Shown: positions 16,719-29,752, counted from the first letter of the stretch. The stretch: DNA of 64,000 nucleotides from Leifsonia aquatica (GCF_014190775.1 NZ_JACHVP010000001.1:310001-374000); one strand, 5' to 3'. A program made the numbers and translations. The notes: generated by a model not told the origin, from the sequence alone.

Positions 16719-19261
16719 TGCGCGTCCCCCTGAGTTGGCTCGGCGAGTACGTCGACCTCGAGCCCGGAACGACCGCGGAGGAGGTGCACGCCGCCCTCGT
16801 CGCCGTCGGGCTCGAGGAGGAGGACATCCACACCTTCGAGATCTCCGGACCGGTCGTCGTCGGCGAGGTGCTCGACTTCGTCGAGGAGCCGCAGAGCAAC
16901 GGCAAGACCATCCGCTGGTGCCAGGTGCGCGTCGCCCCCGAGGGGCAGACGGCAGCCGACGGCGGCGAGGACGTGCGCGGCATCGTCTGCGGCGCGAGCA
17001 ACTTCCTGCGCGGCGACAAGGTCGTCGTGACGCTGCCCGGCTCGGTGCTGCCCGGTCCGTTCCCGATCGCGGCCCGCAAGACCTACGGCCACGTGTCGGA
17101 CGGCATGATCGCCTCGACCCGCGAGCTCGGCCTCGGCGACGACCACGCCGGCATCCTGCGCCTCGTCACGATGGGCCTCGACCCGGAGGTCGGGACCGAC
17201 GCGATCTCGCTGCTCGGCCTGGACGACACGGCCGTGGAGGTCAACGTCACGCCCGACCGCGGCTACGCGTTCTCGATCCGCGGCATCGCCCGCGAGTACT
17301 CGCACGCGACGGGAGCGGCCTTCCGCGATCCGGCCGACGCCGTCACGGTCGCCCCGGCGGCCGAGCACGCGCGCGGCTTCTCGGTCGCGATCGACGATCG
17401 CGCGCCCATCCGCGGGCGCATCGGCTCCAGCGTGTTCGTCACCCGCGTCGTGCGCGACGTGGACGGCAGCCGCCCGACGCCGCCGTGGATGGTGTCGCGG
17501 CTCAAGCTCGCCGGCATCCGGTCGATCTCGCTCATCGTCGACATCACGAACTACGTGATGCTGGAGCTCGGCCAGCCGATCCACGGCTACGATCTCGACA
17601 AGGTGACCGGCGGTCTCGTCGTGCGCCGGGCGCACCCGGGGGAGACCCTGGTCACGCTCGACGAGCAGGCGCGTGCGCTGCACGTCGAGGACCTCCTGAT
17701 CACCGACGACTCCGGCGCGATCGGTCTCGCCGGCGTCATGGGCGGCGCCTCCACCGAGATCGGCGAGGGCACCACCAACGTCCTCATCGAGGCCGCGAAC
17801 TTCGACCCCGTGTCGATCGCCCGCACCGCCCGCCGGCACAAGCTGCCGAGCGAGGCGTCCAAGCGCTTCGAGCGCGGGGTCGACCCGCGCGTCGCCGTGG
17901 CGGCTGCGGCGCGCGTCGTCCAGCTGCTCGAGCAGCTCGCCGGCGGCCACGCCGACGAGCTCGGCTCGCTGCACGATGCCGCGACCGACGCCGAGGCGAT
18001 CCGCCTCCCCGACGGCTACATCGCCGGCCTCATCGGCGTGGAGTTCACCGCCGACGAGGTGCGCGGTGCGCTCGCCGAGATCGGCGGATCGGTCTCCGAG
18101 ACCGCCGGTGCGCTCCTCGTCGTTCCGCCGAGCTGGCGGCCCGACCTGCTCGACAAGTCGGACCTCGCCGAGGAGGTCGCCCGCATCGTCGGGTACGACC
18201 GCATCCCCTCGGTGCTGCCGGTCGCGCCTCCCGGGCGCGGGCTCAGCCGCGAGCAGAAGCTCCGCCGCGGCGTCGCGCAGATCCTCGCGGACAACGGCGC
18301 CACCGAGGTGCTCGCCTTCCCGTTCGTGAGCGAGAAGCAGAACGACCTCTTCGGCTCGCCCGAGGCGGGCGGCGTGCCCGCCGTCAAGCTGGCCAACGCG
18401 CTCGACGCGACCGCGCCGTACCTGCGCACCTCGCTCCTCCCCGGGCTCGTCGACGTCGCCAAGCGCAACATCGCGCGCGGCCTGGTCGACCTGTCGATCT
18501 ACGAGCTCGGGACGGTGTTCCTCCCGAGCGCCGACCGCCTGGGCAGCGAGACGCTCCCGCCCGGCGCCGCCCTCCCGGCGGACGAGACCCTCGACGCGCT
18601 GAACGCCGGCATCCCGGCCCAGCCGCGGCATCTCGCCGGGCTCGTCGTCGGCCACACGGTCGAGAAGCAGCCGGGACTGGAGGCGGTCGCCGCCGGCATC
18701 GCCGACGCCCTCGCCATGGTCGCGCAGACCGCTGCGGCGGTCGGCGTGCAGGTCCGCCCGGAGCAGAGCAGCCACCAGGCTCTGCACCCGGGACGAACCG
18801 CGCGCCTCATCGCCCGCGGTCGCGACGGCGTCGACACGGCGATCGGCTACGCGGGCGAGCTGCTCCCGGCGCTGGCCGCCGAGCTCGACCTGCCCCGCGT
18901 GGTCGCCGTGTTCGAGCTCGACCTGGACGCGCTCATCGCGGTGTCGTCCGACGACATCGTCGCCCGTGTGATCGCCGGCTTCCCGGCCGCGACGCAGGAC
19001 CTCTCCCTGGTGGTGCCGGTCGAGGTGCCCGCGGGCGAGGTGCTCGACGCGGTGCAGGAGGGCGCCGGTGCGCTGCTCGAGGACATCCGCCTCGTCGACG
19101 ACTACCGCGGCACCGGGCTGCCGGAGGGACGCAAGAGCCTGACGTTCGCCCTGCGCTTCCGTGCGGAGGACCGCACGCTCACCGCCGCCGAGGCGAGCGA
19201 GGCGAAGCTCTCCGGAGCGGCGCTCGCCGCCGAGCGGTTCGGGGCGGCCATCCGCGAATGA
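16718..19261 (+). CDS. pheT: Phenylalanine--tRNA ligase beta subunit
   Basis: An 847-residue subunit beginning MRVPLSWLGEYVDL. An OB-fold tRNA-binding domain (about 40-160), the B3/B4 editing domain (about 210-400, with ITNYVMLELGQPIHGYDLDK), B5, a catalytic-like core, and the anticodon-binding FDX-ACB domain at the C-terminus (AGFPAATQDLSLVVP to FALRFRAEDRTLT). The editing domain hydrolyses mischarged Tyr-tRNA-Phe. It is translationally coupled to pheS. Confidence 0.97.
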   Translation: MRVPLSWLGEYVDLEPGTTAEEVHAALVAVGLEEEDIHTFEISGPVVVGEVLDFVEEPQSNGKTIRWCQVRVAPEGQTAADGGEDVRGIVCGASNFLRGDKVVVTLPGSVLPGPFPIAARKTYGHVSDGMIASTRELGLGDDHAGILRLVTMGLDPEVGTDAISLLGLDDTAVEVNVTPDRGYAFSIRGIAREYSHATGAAFRDPADAVTVAPAAEHARGFSVAIDDRAPIRGRIGSSVFVTRVVRDVDGSRPTPPWMVSRLKLAGIRSISLIVDITNYVMLELGQPIHGYDLDKVTGGLVVRRAHPGETLVTLDEQARALHVEDLLITDDSGAIGLAGVMGGASTEIGEGTTNVLIEAANFDPVSIARTARRHKLPSEASKRFERGVDPRVAVAAAARVVQLLEQLAGGHADELGSLHDAATDAEAIRLPDGYIAGLIGVEFTADEVRGALAEIGGSVSETAGALLVVPPSWRPDLLDKSDLAEEVARIVGYDRIPSVLPVAPPGRGLSREQKLRRGVAQILADNGATEVLAFPFVSEKQNDLFGSPEAGGVPAVKLANALDATAPYLRTSLLPGLVDVAKRNIARGLVDLSIYELGTVFLPSADRLGSETLPPGAALPADETLDALNAGIPAQPRHLAGLVVGHTVEKQPGLEAVAAGIADALAMVAQTAAAVGVQVRPEQSSHQALHPGRTARLIARGRDGVDTAIGYAGELLPALAAELDLPRVVAVFELDLDALIAVSSDDIVARVIAGFPAATQDLSLVVPVEVPAGEVLDAVQEGAGALLEDIRLVDDYRGTGLPEGRKSLTFALRFRAEDRTLTAAEASEAKLSGAALAAERFGAAIRE

Positions 19262-19267
19262 CGTCGT

Positions 19268-19294
19268 GGCGCCCGCCGAGTGGCGGCGGGCGCC
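19268..19294 (+). terminator. Terminator of pheST
   Basis: A perfect 11-base-pair stem, GGCGCCCGCCG (19268-19278) with its complement at 19284-19294, starting 6 bases after the pheT stop. Confidence 0.8.
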
Positions 19295-19304
19295 GCGGGG
19301 CCGC

Positions 19305-19310
19305 TAGGGT
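19305..19310 (+). promoter_or_regulatory. -10 box TAGGGT of the arginine operon leader
   Basis: TAGGGT follows the pheT terminator and lies exactly 6 bases before the ATG of the Arg-rich leader peptide at 19317. It is the only good -10 before argC and would make the leader peptide the first codons of a leaderless transcript. Confidence 0.5.
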
Positions 19311-19316
19311 GGACGC

Positions 19317-19403
19317 ATGCTTTCCGTCCGGTGCACCGTGAGTTCGCGTGCGGCCCTCGCCGCCCGCGCCCTGCGCCGACGCCTGCGCGACCGCCGAATC
19401 TAG
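19317..19403 (+). CDS. Putative arginine-rich leader peptide of the arg operon
   Basis: A 28-codon open frame, ATG 19317 to TAG 19403, reading MLSVRCTVSSRAALAARALR and then RRLRDRRI. Nine of 28 residues are Arg, seven of them in the last 12 residues, and the CGA codon appears twice there. It starts 6 bases after a TAGGGT box, and argC follows 83 bases after its stop. Two hairpins overlap or follow the stop codon. This is the classical layout of a ribosome-mediated attenuator for an amino-acid operon. It is too short to judge by homology, so the role is inferred. Confidence 0.55.
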   Translation: MLSVRCTVSSRAALAARALRRRLRDRRI

Positions 19404-19446
19404 GCGGCGTTCGGGCGACCCTTCGTGGGTCGACGTGGGCGTCGCC
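19391..19446 (+). promoter_or_regulatory. Competing hairpins after the Arg-rich leader
   Basis: CCGCC/GGCGG (19391-19407) encloses the leader stop codon and its last Arg codons. CGACCC/GGGTCG with a TTCGT loop (19416-19432) follows. A third pairing, GGCGAC (19414-19419) with GTCGCC (19441-19446), competes with the second. No U run follows, so control could act through Rho or through access to the argC ribosome binding site (AAGGAAG near 19475). Confidence 0.4.
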
Positions 19447-19486
19447 GTCGCCGAGGCCCCTGTCGTCCACTCACTAAGGAAGTAGC

Positions 19487-20530
19487 ATGACCTTCTCGGT
19501 CGCCGTCGCCGGCGCATCCGGATACGCGGGTGGGGAGCTCCTCCGCATCCTCGCCGATCACCCGGACTTCGAGATCCGCACCGTGACCGCGCATCAGAAC
19601 GCCGGTCACCCCCTCATCGCGCACCAGCCGCACCTGCGCTCGCTGGCGCACCTCGCGCTCGTGGAGTCCACGGCCGAGAACCTCTCGGGCCACGACATCG
19701 TCTTCCTCGCGCTGCCGCACGGCAAGTCGGGCGAGATCGCCGCGCAGCTGCCGGCGGAGACGCTCGTCGTCGACTGCGGCGCCGACCACCGCCTGGAGGA
19801 CGCGGCCGACTGGGCCGCGTTCTACGGCGGCGAGCACTTCGGCGCCTGGGCGTACGGCGTCCCGGAGCTGCAGGTCGGAGACGGCCGCCAGCGCGAGAAC
19901 ATCGCCGGCGCCACGCGGATCGCCGCACCGGGCTGCAACGCCAGCGCCGTCTCGCTCGCACTCGCCCCGGGCATCCACGCCGGGCTGGTCGAGGAGCAGG
20001 ACGTCGTCGCGGTGCTCGCGGTCGGTCCGTCGGGTGCGGGCAAGAGCCTCAAGACGATGTACCTCGCGAGCGAGATCCTCGGCTCCGCCAACCCGTACGC
20101 CGTCGGGGGCACGCACCGCCACATCCCGGAGATCCAGCAGAACCTCCGCAAGGCCGGCGCCACCGCCCCGACCGTCTCGTTCACCCCGGTGCTCGTGCCG
20201 ATGTCGCGGGGCATCCTGGCGACCACGACCGCGCGGGTGAAGCCCGGCGTCACGCCCGAGCAGGTGCAGGCGACGTGGGAGGCCGCGTACGCGGACGAGC
20301 CGTTCGTGCACGTGCTGCCCGCCGGGTCCGTGCCGCGGACCGCCGACGTGCTCGGCTCGAACACGGTACTGATCGGGGTCGCCCTGGACGAGGCCGCTGG
20401 CCGCGTCGTGACGGTGCTCGCGATCGACAACCTCTACAAGGGGACGGCCGGCGCCGCCATCCAGTCCGCCAACATCGCCCTCGGTCTCGACGAGACGACG
20501 GGCCTCGCAGTGAATGGAGTCGCCCCGTGA
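19487..20530 (+). CDS. argC: N-acetyl-gamma-glutamyl-phosphate reductase
   Basis: A 347-residue NADPH-dependent enzyme for the third step of arginine synthesis, reducing N-acetylglutamyl phosphate to the semialdehyde. The Rossmann loop [12 protein letters not shown] is at residues 9-20, and the catalytic cysteine is C150 in AAPGCNAS. The ATG follows AAGGAAG. It is the first structural gene of argC-J-B-D-F-H; its stop overlaps the argJ start. Confidence 0.96.
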   Translation: MTFSVAVAGASGYAGGELLRILADHPDFEIRTVTAHQNAGHPLIAHQPHLRSLAHLALVESTAENLSGHDIVFLALPHGKSGEIAAQLPAETLVVDCGADHRLEDAADWAAFYGGEHFGAWAYGVPELQVGDGRQRENIAGATRIAAPGCNASAVSLALAPGIHAGLVEEQDVVAVLAVGPSGAGKSLKTMYLASEILGSANPYAVGGTHRHIPEIQQNLRKAGATAPTVSFTPVLVPMSRGILATTTARVKPGVTPEQVQATWEAAYADEPFVHVLPAGSVPRTADVLGSNTVLIGVALDEAAGRVVTVLAIDNLYKGTAGAAIQSANIALGLDETTGLAVNGVAP

Positions 20531-21681
20531 GCGTGACCGCAGCATCCGGATTCGCCGCAGCCGGCGTGGTCGCCGGGCTCAAGTCGAGCGGCAAGCGCGA
20601 CCTCGCCCTGGTGCGCAACCTCGGCCCGCTCACCGCCGCGGCCGCCGTCTTCACCACCAACCGCTGCAAGGCGAACCCGGTGCTGTGGAGCGAGCAGGTC
20701 ATGACCGACGGTGTGGTCTCGGCGATCGTCCTCAACTCCGGCGGCGCCAACTGCTACACCGGCGCGCAGGGCTTCCAGACCACGCACGCGACGGCCGAGG
20801 CCGTGGCCGAGCGGCTCGGCGTCTCCGCCGGTGACGTGCTCGTCTGCTCGACCGGTCTGATCGGCGACCAGCTCGACCTCGGCAAGCTCGTCGCGGGTGT
20901 CGAGGCCGCCTCCACCGCCCTGGCGACCGACGCGGGTCTGGGCGCCGCCGAGGCCATCATGACCACGGACACACGGCCGAAGGAGGCCGAGCATCGCGCG
21001 CCCGAGGGCTGGACGGTCGGCGGCATGGCGAAGGGCGCCGGGATGCTGGCGCCGGGCCTCGCGACGATGCTCGTCGTGCTCACCACCGACGCCGTGCTCG
21101 ACTCCGAGCAGCTGGACCGCGCACTGCGCACCGCCACCCGGGTCACCTTCGACCGGCTCGACTCCGACGGCTGCATGTCCACCAACGACACCGTCGCCCT
21201 GCTCGGCTCCGGCGCGAGCGGCGTGGTGCCCGACGAGGCGGCGTTCGCGCTCGCCCTGACCGAGGTGTGCCGCAGCCTGGCCGAGCAGCTCCAGGCCGAC
21301 GCCGAGGGCGCCTCCCACGACATCGCCATCGAGGTCGTGAACGCGCACTCGGAGGACGAGGCGGTGGAGGTCGGACGTGCGGTGTCGCGCAGCAACCTCT
21401 TCAAGGCCGCGATCTTCGGCAACGACCCCAACTGGGGCCGGGTGCTCGCCGCCGTCGGCACGACCGATGCCGCGTTCGACCCGTACGGGATCGACGTCGC
21501 GATCAACGGCGTCCAGGTCTGCACGGCGGGGGAGCCGGACCAGCCGCGCGACCTCGTCGACCTCGCGCCCCGCGCCGTGCACGTGCTGATCGACCTGCAC
21601 GCGGGAGCCGAGACGGCGACCATCCTGACCAACGACCTCACGCACGACTACGTGCACGAGAACAGTGCGTACGCCAGCTGA
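20527..21681 (+). CDS. argJ: Bifunctional glutamate N-acetyltransferase/amino-acid acetyltransferase
   Basis: A 384-residue protein that recycles the acetyl group from acetylornithine to glutamate and may also use acetyl-CoA. The autocleavage site is in [16 protein letters not shown], with T180 as the new N-terminal nucleophile of the beta chain. The GTG at 20527 overlaps the argC stop (GTGA). A second in-frame GTG lies 6 bases further. Confidence 0.95.
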   Translation: MSVTAASGFAAAGVVAGLKSSGKRDLALVRNLGPLTAAAAVFTTNRCKANPVLWSEQVMTDGVVSAIVLNSGGANCYTGAQGFQTTHATAEAVAERLGVSAGDVLVCSTGLIGDQLDLGKLVAGVEAASTALATDAGLGAAEAIMTTDTRPKEAEHRAPEGWTVGGMAKGAGMLAPGLATMLVVLTTDAVLDSEQLDRALRTATRVTFDRLDSDGCMSTNDTVALLGSGASGVVPDEAAFALALTEVCRSLAEQLQADAEGASHDIAIEVVNAHSEDEAVEVGRAVSRSNLFKAAIFGNDPNWGRVLAAVGTTDAAFDPYGIDVAINGVQVCTAGEPDQPRDLVDLAPRAVHVLIDLHAGAETATILTNDLTHDYVHENSAYAS

Positions 21682-21682
21682 T

Positions 21683-22635
21683 ATGACGACTCCTTCAGAC
21701 ATCGACCCCGCCGGCATCGACACGGCAGCCATCGACACCGAGGCCATCGACGAGGCGGAGGACCGCTCTGCGGCAGCCGCCAAGGCCGCGACCTTGATCG
21801 AGTCGCTGCCGTGGCTCAAGCGATTCCACGACCAGATCATCGTCATCAAGTTCGGCGGCAACGCCATGGTGAACGAGGACCTGCAGCGCACCTTCGCCGA
21901 GGACATGGTCTACCTCCGCTACGCGGGCATCCGCCCGGTCGTGGTGCACGGCGGCGGACCGCAGATCTCGGCGATGCTCGACCGGCTCGGCATCCACTCC
22001 GAGTTCCGCGGCGGCTACCGCGTGACCACCCCGGAGGCGATGGATGTGGTGCGCATGGTGCTCACCGGCCAGATCAGCCGCGACATCGTCAGCAACATCA
22101 ACAAGCACGGCCCGCTCGCGGCCGGCCTCTCGGGAGAGGACGCGGGCCTGTTCCAGGGTCGGCGCCGCGGAGCGGTCGTGGACGGCGAGGAGGTCGACCT
22201 CGGTCTCGTCGGCGACGTGGTCGGAGTGAACCCGGAGGCCGTGCACGCGCAGATCGCGGCCGGCCGCATCCCGGTCGTCTCCTCCATCGCGCCGGACATC
22301 GACGACCCGGGGCAGGCGCTCAACGTGAACGCCGACGCTGCGGCGGCCGCGCTCGCCGTCGCCCTCGGAGCCGCGAAGCTGGTCATCCTGACCGACGTCG
22401 CCGGCCTCTACAGCGACTGGCCCGACCGCGACTCACTGCTGTCGAAGATCGACTCCGACGACCTGCGCGAGCTGCTGCCCTCCCTCGAGTCGGGCATGAT
22501 CCCGAAGATGGCGGCCTGTCTCGACGCGGTCGACGGCGGCGTGGAGAAGGCGGCCATCATCGACGGGCGCGTGCCGCACTCGATCCTGCTCGAGGTCTTC
22601 ACGCAGTCCGGAATCGGAACGGAGGTGGTGCCCGC

Positions 22636-22639
<4 letters not shown>
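21683..22639 (+). CDS. argB: Acetylglutamate kinase
   Basis: A 318-residue amino-acid kinase phosphorylating N-acetylglutamate, usually the step inhibited by arginine. [10 protein letters not shown] is the nucleotide-binding start, [10 protein letters not shown] the substrate loop, and VVSSIAPD and ILTDVAGLY complete the fold. An Asp/Ile/Ala-rich N-terminal stretch of about 35 residues precedes the domain, as expected for arginine-sensitive forms. I start at the ATG one base after the argJ stop; a GTG 18 bases upstream is an alternative. Confidence 0.95.
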
Positions 22640-26258
<3,619 letters not shown>

Positions 26259-26259
<1 letters not shown>

Positions 26260-26384
26260 TGGCCCGCCCCGAGCAGACGCCGCCGAAGCGTCCGTGGATC
26301 ATCCCGACGATCGTCGTGGTCGCGATCGCGGTCATCGTCGTCGGGCTGATCGTCGCGGTCGCCGCCGGCGGCCGCATCTTCTGA
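26259..26384 (+). CDS. Small single-pass membrane protein
   Basis: A 41-residue peptide. Its ATG overlaps the argH stop (TGATG). A Pro/Arg-rich start ([13 protein letters not shown]) precedes one transmembrane helix of Ile/Val/Ala (residues about 14-36), ending GGRIF. Translational coupling supports it being real. Role unknown. It is followed closely by the glycosylase gene. Confidence 0.6.
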
Positions 26385-26401
26385 CGCGGACCCGGCCCGC
26401 G

Positions 26402-27031
26402 ATGCCGCTGCACCATCCCCGACGCGAGGTCTTCGAGGCGTCGTCGCTGGAGGTCGCGCCGCGCCTCCTCGGCGCCGTGCTCCGCCACACCACCGCCCAG
26501 GGGACGGTCGGGCTCCGCATCACGGAGGTGGAGGCGTACATCGGCGACGGGCTGGACCCCGGTTCGCACGCCTTCCGCGGCCGCACCAAGCGCAATGCGG
26601 TGATGTACGGCCCGCCCGGGCACCTGTACGCGTACTTCACATACGGGATGCACGTGTGCGCCAACGTCGTCTGCTCGCCGGAGGGCGAGGCCACGGCGGT
26701 GCTCCTGCGGGCGGCCGAGGTGGTCGAGGGGGAGTCCCTCGCGGAGGTGCGCCGGGTCGGAGCGAGCGGCCGCACCATCCCGCACCGCGACCTCGCGCGT
26801 GGACCGGCGCGGCTGGTCGTCGCGGCCGGGATCGCGCTGGCCGACGACGGCGCGGACCTGTTCGGCGGTCGCTTCGAGCTGCTGCTGCCGGACGAGCAGG
26901 CGGAGTACGCGACCGGCCCGCGCACCGGTGTCTCGGGCGCCGGCGGAGGAGGGGCCTTCCCGTGGCGCTACTGGCTGCCGGGCGACCCGACGGTGTCGCC
27001 GTACAAGCGGCACCCGAAATCGGACGACTGA
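26402..27031 (+). CDS. DNA-3-methyladenine glycosylase (AAG/Mpg family)
   Basis: A 209-residue base-excision repair enzyme. RITEVEAYIGDGLDPGSHAFRG holds the catalytic Glu, and RNAVMYGPPGHLYAYFTYGMHVCANVV is the family core. Bacterial Mpg proteins remove alkylated purines. The ATG lies 17 bases after the small membrane-peptide stop, so the gene rides on the arg transcript. It converges on the minus-strand membrane protein gene. Confidence 0.93.
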   Translation: MPLHHPRREVFEASSLEVAPRLLGAVLRHTTAQGTVGLRITEVEAYIGDGLDPGSHAFRGRTKRNAVMYGPPGHLYAYFTYGMHVCANVVCSPEGEATAVLLRAAEVVEGESLAEVRRVGASGRTIPHRDLARGPARLVVAAGIALADDGADLFGGRFELLLPDEQAEYATGPRTGVSGAGGGGAFPWRYWLPGDPTVSPYKRHPKSDD

Positions 27032-27047
27032 GCGTCGACGACTGAGC

Positions 27048-27653
27048 TCAGGCAGCCACGAAGCGGAACAGGCCCGCGCAGACGCACGCCCAGGTGATGC
27101 TGACGAGCGTGCCGATGATGAACCGCTCGCGCGCCTCGGCGGTGTCGAGCTCGGTGAAGCGGCCGACGCCCTTGATGGCGATGAGCACGCCGAGGGCCTC
27201 CGGGAAGCCGGCCATGATCGCGCCGGTGGTGGCGAAGCGCTCCAGGAAGCCGATGGTGGTGCCGCCGCGCAGCACTTCGCGAGTGGCGTCGGCGGCCGAG
27301 CCGGTGGAGCGGTCGTGCACGACGATGCCGCCGTGGTCACCCGCGACCGTCGTGCTGCGCGTGGCGAGGGCGAGGACCAGCTGGGAGGCGGGCCCGCCTC
27401 CCGCGACACTGAGCGCGAGCGCCGCGATGCCGATGAAGAGGCGGAACTCCAGGGGAGCCTGCTCCTGCGGCAGCACCGCGAGGACGAACGCGACCGCGAG
27501 GAGGCCGCTCGCCGTGTAGACGAGAGGGCGCCGGGGCGTGCGCAGGGTGGCGACCATGCAGCAGAGGGCGGCGATCGTCAGCAGCAGGACGAGCACCCAC
27601 ACCGCGTGCGGGAAGAAGAAGGCGAGGAAGGCCGCCGGGGGCAGTGTCGTCAT
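27048..27653 (-). CDS. Multi-pass membrane protein of unknown function
   Basis: A 201-residue protein with about five hydrophobic helices: residues 7-30, 42-62, 70-95, 150-165 and 180-198. The loop after helix 3 (residues about 97-130) contains THDRS-type polar sequence and faces one side only. Its ATG overlaps the stop of the SatD-like regulator (ATGA at 27650-27653), so the two are one operon and may work together. I do not recognise the family; DUF3307-like partners occur beside SatD proteins, but I cannot confirm that. Confidence 0.65.
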   Translation of the reverse strand: MTTLPPAAFLAFFFPHAVWVLVLLLTIAALCCMVATLRTPRRPLVYTASGLLAVAFVLAVLPQEQAPLEFRLFIGIAALALSVAGGGPASQLVLALATRSTTVAGDHGGIVVHDRSTGSAADATREVLRGGTTIGFLERFATTGAIMAGFPEALGVLIAIKGVGRFTELDTAEARERFIIGTLVSITWACVCAGLFRFVAA

Positions 27654-28291
27654 TCGTCCTCCGATTCGTGCGCGGTCGCGGGGGGAGCGACGAGCTGGGC
27701 GGCATCGGCGCTCGCCAACAGCCTAGTCAGGGCGGGGACGGCCGCCAGCTCGACGCGGAGGTTCGCGGCGCGGGCGCGATCACTCACCGACTGCGGCGTG
27801 ATCCCGAGTCGTGCGCCGGCCTCGGCCTGGGTCAGGCCCGCGGAGATGAGGTCGTAGAGCTCCCAGCCGGCGGGGGAGCGCCCGTCCCGGAGGGTGAGGA
27901 GGAGGTCGGCGAGGGCTTCGACGTCGTGAGCGGCCTCGGGGTCGGCGACCGCCTCCACAGCGAACCGCGTCGGGGACTTCTTCGCGCGCCCGACCGCAGT
28001 GCGCGCCGCGACGAAGGCGTCTCCACTCGCGGCACGGGTCTGTGCGGGGAGGGGGAGGCGGACCGAGCCGAGTCCGACCCCGACGCTCCAGAGGCCGTCG
28101 CGGGTCAGCTCGAGCACCAGGGCGAAGGCGGTCGCGGGGTCGCGCGTCAACGCCTGGAGCTCGTCTCCGGCGTTGCGGTCGATGGGCAGGGCGAGGGTCT
28201 CGCCGTGGCGCTCCTGCAGGGCGCGCATCGTCTCGGTGGCGAGGTCGGGGCCGGTGCGGCTGCCGACCTGGTCCGCGGTGATCACGAACAT
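27650..28291 (-). CDS. SatD-like protein with C-terminal helix-turn-helix
   Basis: A 213-residue protein. The N-terminus (VITADQVGSR, then ALPIDRNAGDELQAL) resembles the SatD family, named after the acid-tolerance locus satABCDE of Streptococcus mutans. A helix-turn-helix follows at about residues 150-178, in AGLTQAEAGARLGITPQSVS. The ATG at 28291 follows CAGGAGGA. Three spaced palindromes lie 16 to 93 bases upstream, consistent with autoregulation by this protein. It is divergent from tyrS. Confidence 0.7.
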   Translation of the reverse strand: MFVITADQVGSRTGPDLATETMRALQERHGETLALPIDRNAGDELQALTRDPATAFALVLELTRDGLWSVGVGLGSVRLPLPAQTRAASGDAFVAARTAVGRAKKSPTRFAVEAVADPEAAHDVEALADLLLTLRDGRSPAGWELYDLISAGLTQAEAGARLGITPQSVSDRARAANLRVELAAVPALTRLLASADAAQLVAPPATAHESEDE

Positions 28292-28306
28292 CGGTCCTCC
28301 TGGCTG

Positions 28307-28384
28307 GTCAGGGCTGGTGGCCTGACTGGAACTCTATCAGGCGTAGGGACCTGATTGCTAGTAGATCAGGCCCCTGGCCCTGAT
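28307..28384. promoter_or_regulatory. Operator array: three 20-base palindromes at 29-base period
   Basis: Six half-sites start at 28307, 28321, 28336, 28350, 28365 and 28379. They form three palindromes of the type TCAGG-N8-CCTGA (28307-28326, 28336-28355, 28365-28384), each pair separated by 9 bases. The second and third are ATCAGG-N8-CCTGAT and the first is GTCAGG-N8-CCTGAC. The array fills the gap between the SatD-like gene and tyrS, leaving room for the tyrS -10 at 28418. Confidence 0.75.
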
Positions 28385-28417
28385 TCAGGACGGCCGGGGA
28401 GGCGGCCCTCCCGCTGA

Positions 28418-28423
28418 TAATCT
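28418..28423 (+). promoter_or_regulatory. -10 box TAATCT of tyrS
   Basis: TAATCT is followed by 6 bases and the ATG at 28430. The leader is too short for a T-box. Confidence 0.5.
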
Positions 28424-28429
28424 GGGCAG

Positions 28430-29731
28430 ATGTCCGAATCCGCCACCCTCGAAACGCAGGCCATCGACCCGTCCTTCGACGACATCTGGGACGAGCTCGT
28501 CTGGCGCGGTCTCGTCCACGTCTCCACCGACGAGGCCGCACTCAAAGAACTCCTCGCGGGCGGACCGGTCACGTATTACTGCGGCTTCGACCCGACGGCG
28601 GCGAGCCTCCACCTCGGCCACCTCGTGCAGCTGCTCACCATGCGCCGCCTCCAGCTGGCCGGCCACAAGCCCCTCGGACTCGTCGGCGGTTCGACCGGTC
28701 TGATCGGCGACCCGCGCCCGACGGCCGAGCGCACGCTGAACACGCGCGAGACCGTCGCCGAGTGGGTGCGCTCGCTGCAGGGCCAGGTGTCGAAGTACCT
28801 GAGCTTCGAGGGCGACAACGCCGCGCGCCTCGTCAACAACCTCGACTGGACGGCGCCGCTCTCGGCGATCGACTTCCTGCGCGAGATCGGCAAGCACTTC
28901 CGCGTCGGCACCATGCTCAAGAAGGACGCCGTCTCGGCGCGCCTGAACTCCGACGAGGGCATCTCGTACACCGAGTTCAGCTACCAGATCCTCCAGGGCC
29001 TCGACTTCCTCGAGCTGTACCGCCAGTACGGCTGCGTGCTGCAGACCGGCGGCAGCGACCAGTGGGGCAACCTCACCAGCGGCACCGAGCTCATCCGCAA
29101 GGTGGAGGGCGCCCACGTGCACGCCATCGGCACGCCGCTCATCACCAACAGCGACGGCACCAAGTTCGGCAAGAGCGAGGGCAACGCGATCTGGATCGAC
29201 GCGGAGCTGACCAGCCCGTACGCGTTCTACCAGTTCTGGGTCAACACCGACGACGCGGACGTGATCAGCCGCCTCAAGGTGTTCACGTTCCTCACCCGCG
29301 ACGAGATCGCCGAGTACGAGCACAAGGTCGCCGACGAGCCGTTCCGCCGCGAGGCGCAGCTCCGGCTCGCCCGCGACGTGACGACCCTCGTCCACGGCGT
29401 CGAGCAGACCGAGGCGGCCATCGCGGCGGCCGAGGCGCTGTTCGGCCAGGGCGACCTCGCCTCCCTCGACCGAGCCACCCTGGAGTCGGCCCTGCGCGAG
29501 CTGCCGAACACGACCACCGCGCCGGGCACGACGATCGCGCAGGCGCTCGCCGACACCGGGCTCACCAAGAGCCTCGGCGAGGCGCGCCGGGCGGTCGCCC
29601 AGGGCGGCGTGTACACGAACAACGCGAAGGCGGAGGACGCGGATGCGCCCATCGGTGGCGCGGCGCTCCCGGGCGGGATGGTCGTGCTGCGGCGCGGCAA
29701 GAAGACGCTCGCCGGCGTGTTCGTCGAATAG
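28430..29731 (+). CDS. tyrS: Tyrosine--tRNA ligase
   Basis: A 433-residue class I synthetase. Tyrosine pocket YYCGFDPTAASLHLGH with the HIGH-type motif HLGH at 61-64, the KMSKS-type loop KFGKS at 245-249, and a C-terminal S4 RNA-binding domain (SLGEARRAVAQGGVYTNN). Length is normal. The start appears leaderless. The regulatory array just upstream may also affect tyrS, since it spans the only promoter region. Confidence 0.96.
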   Translation: MSESATLETQAIDPSFDDIWDELVWRGLVHVSTDEAALKELLAGGPVTYYCGFDPTAASLHLGHLVQLLTMRRLQLAGHKPLGLVGGSTGLIGDPRPTAERTLNTRETVAEWVRSLQGQVSKYLSFEGDNAARLVNNLDWTAPLSAIDFLREIGKHFRVGTMLKKDAVSARLNSDEGISYTEFSYQILQGLDFLELYRQYGCVLQTGGSDQWGNLTSGTELIRKVEGAHVHAIGTPLITNSDGTKFGKSEGNAIWIDAELTSPYAFYQFWVNTDDADVISRLKVFTFLTRDEIAEYEHKVADEPFRREAQLRLARDVTTLVHGVEQTEAAIAAAEALFGQGDLASLDRATLESALRELPNTTTAPGTTIAQALADTGLTKSLGEARRAVAQGGVYTNNAKAEDADAPIGGAALPGGMVVLRRGKKTLAGVFVE

Positions 29732-29740
29732 GCCGACGAG

Positions 29741-29746
29741 TAGTCT
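29741..29746 (+). promoter_or_regulatory. -10 box TAGTCT of the small acidic gene and tlyA
   Basis: TAGTCT is followed by 6 bases and the ATG at 29753, with no Shine-Dalgarno sequence. It lies just after the tyrS stop. Confidence 0.4.
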
Positions 29747-29752
29747 GAACGC

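Noticed and set aside
28385-28429. A T-box leader for tyrS
   Set aside because: The tyrS start lies 6 bases after its -10 box, which leaves no room for a leader.
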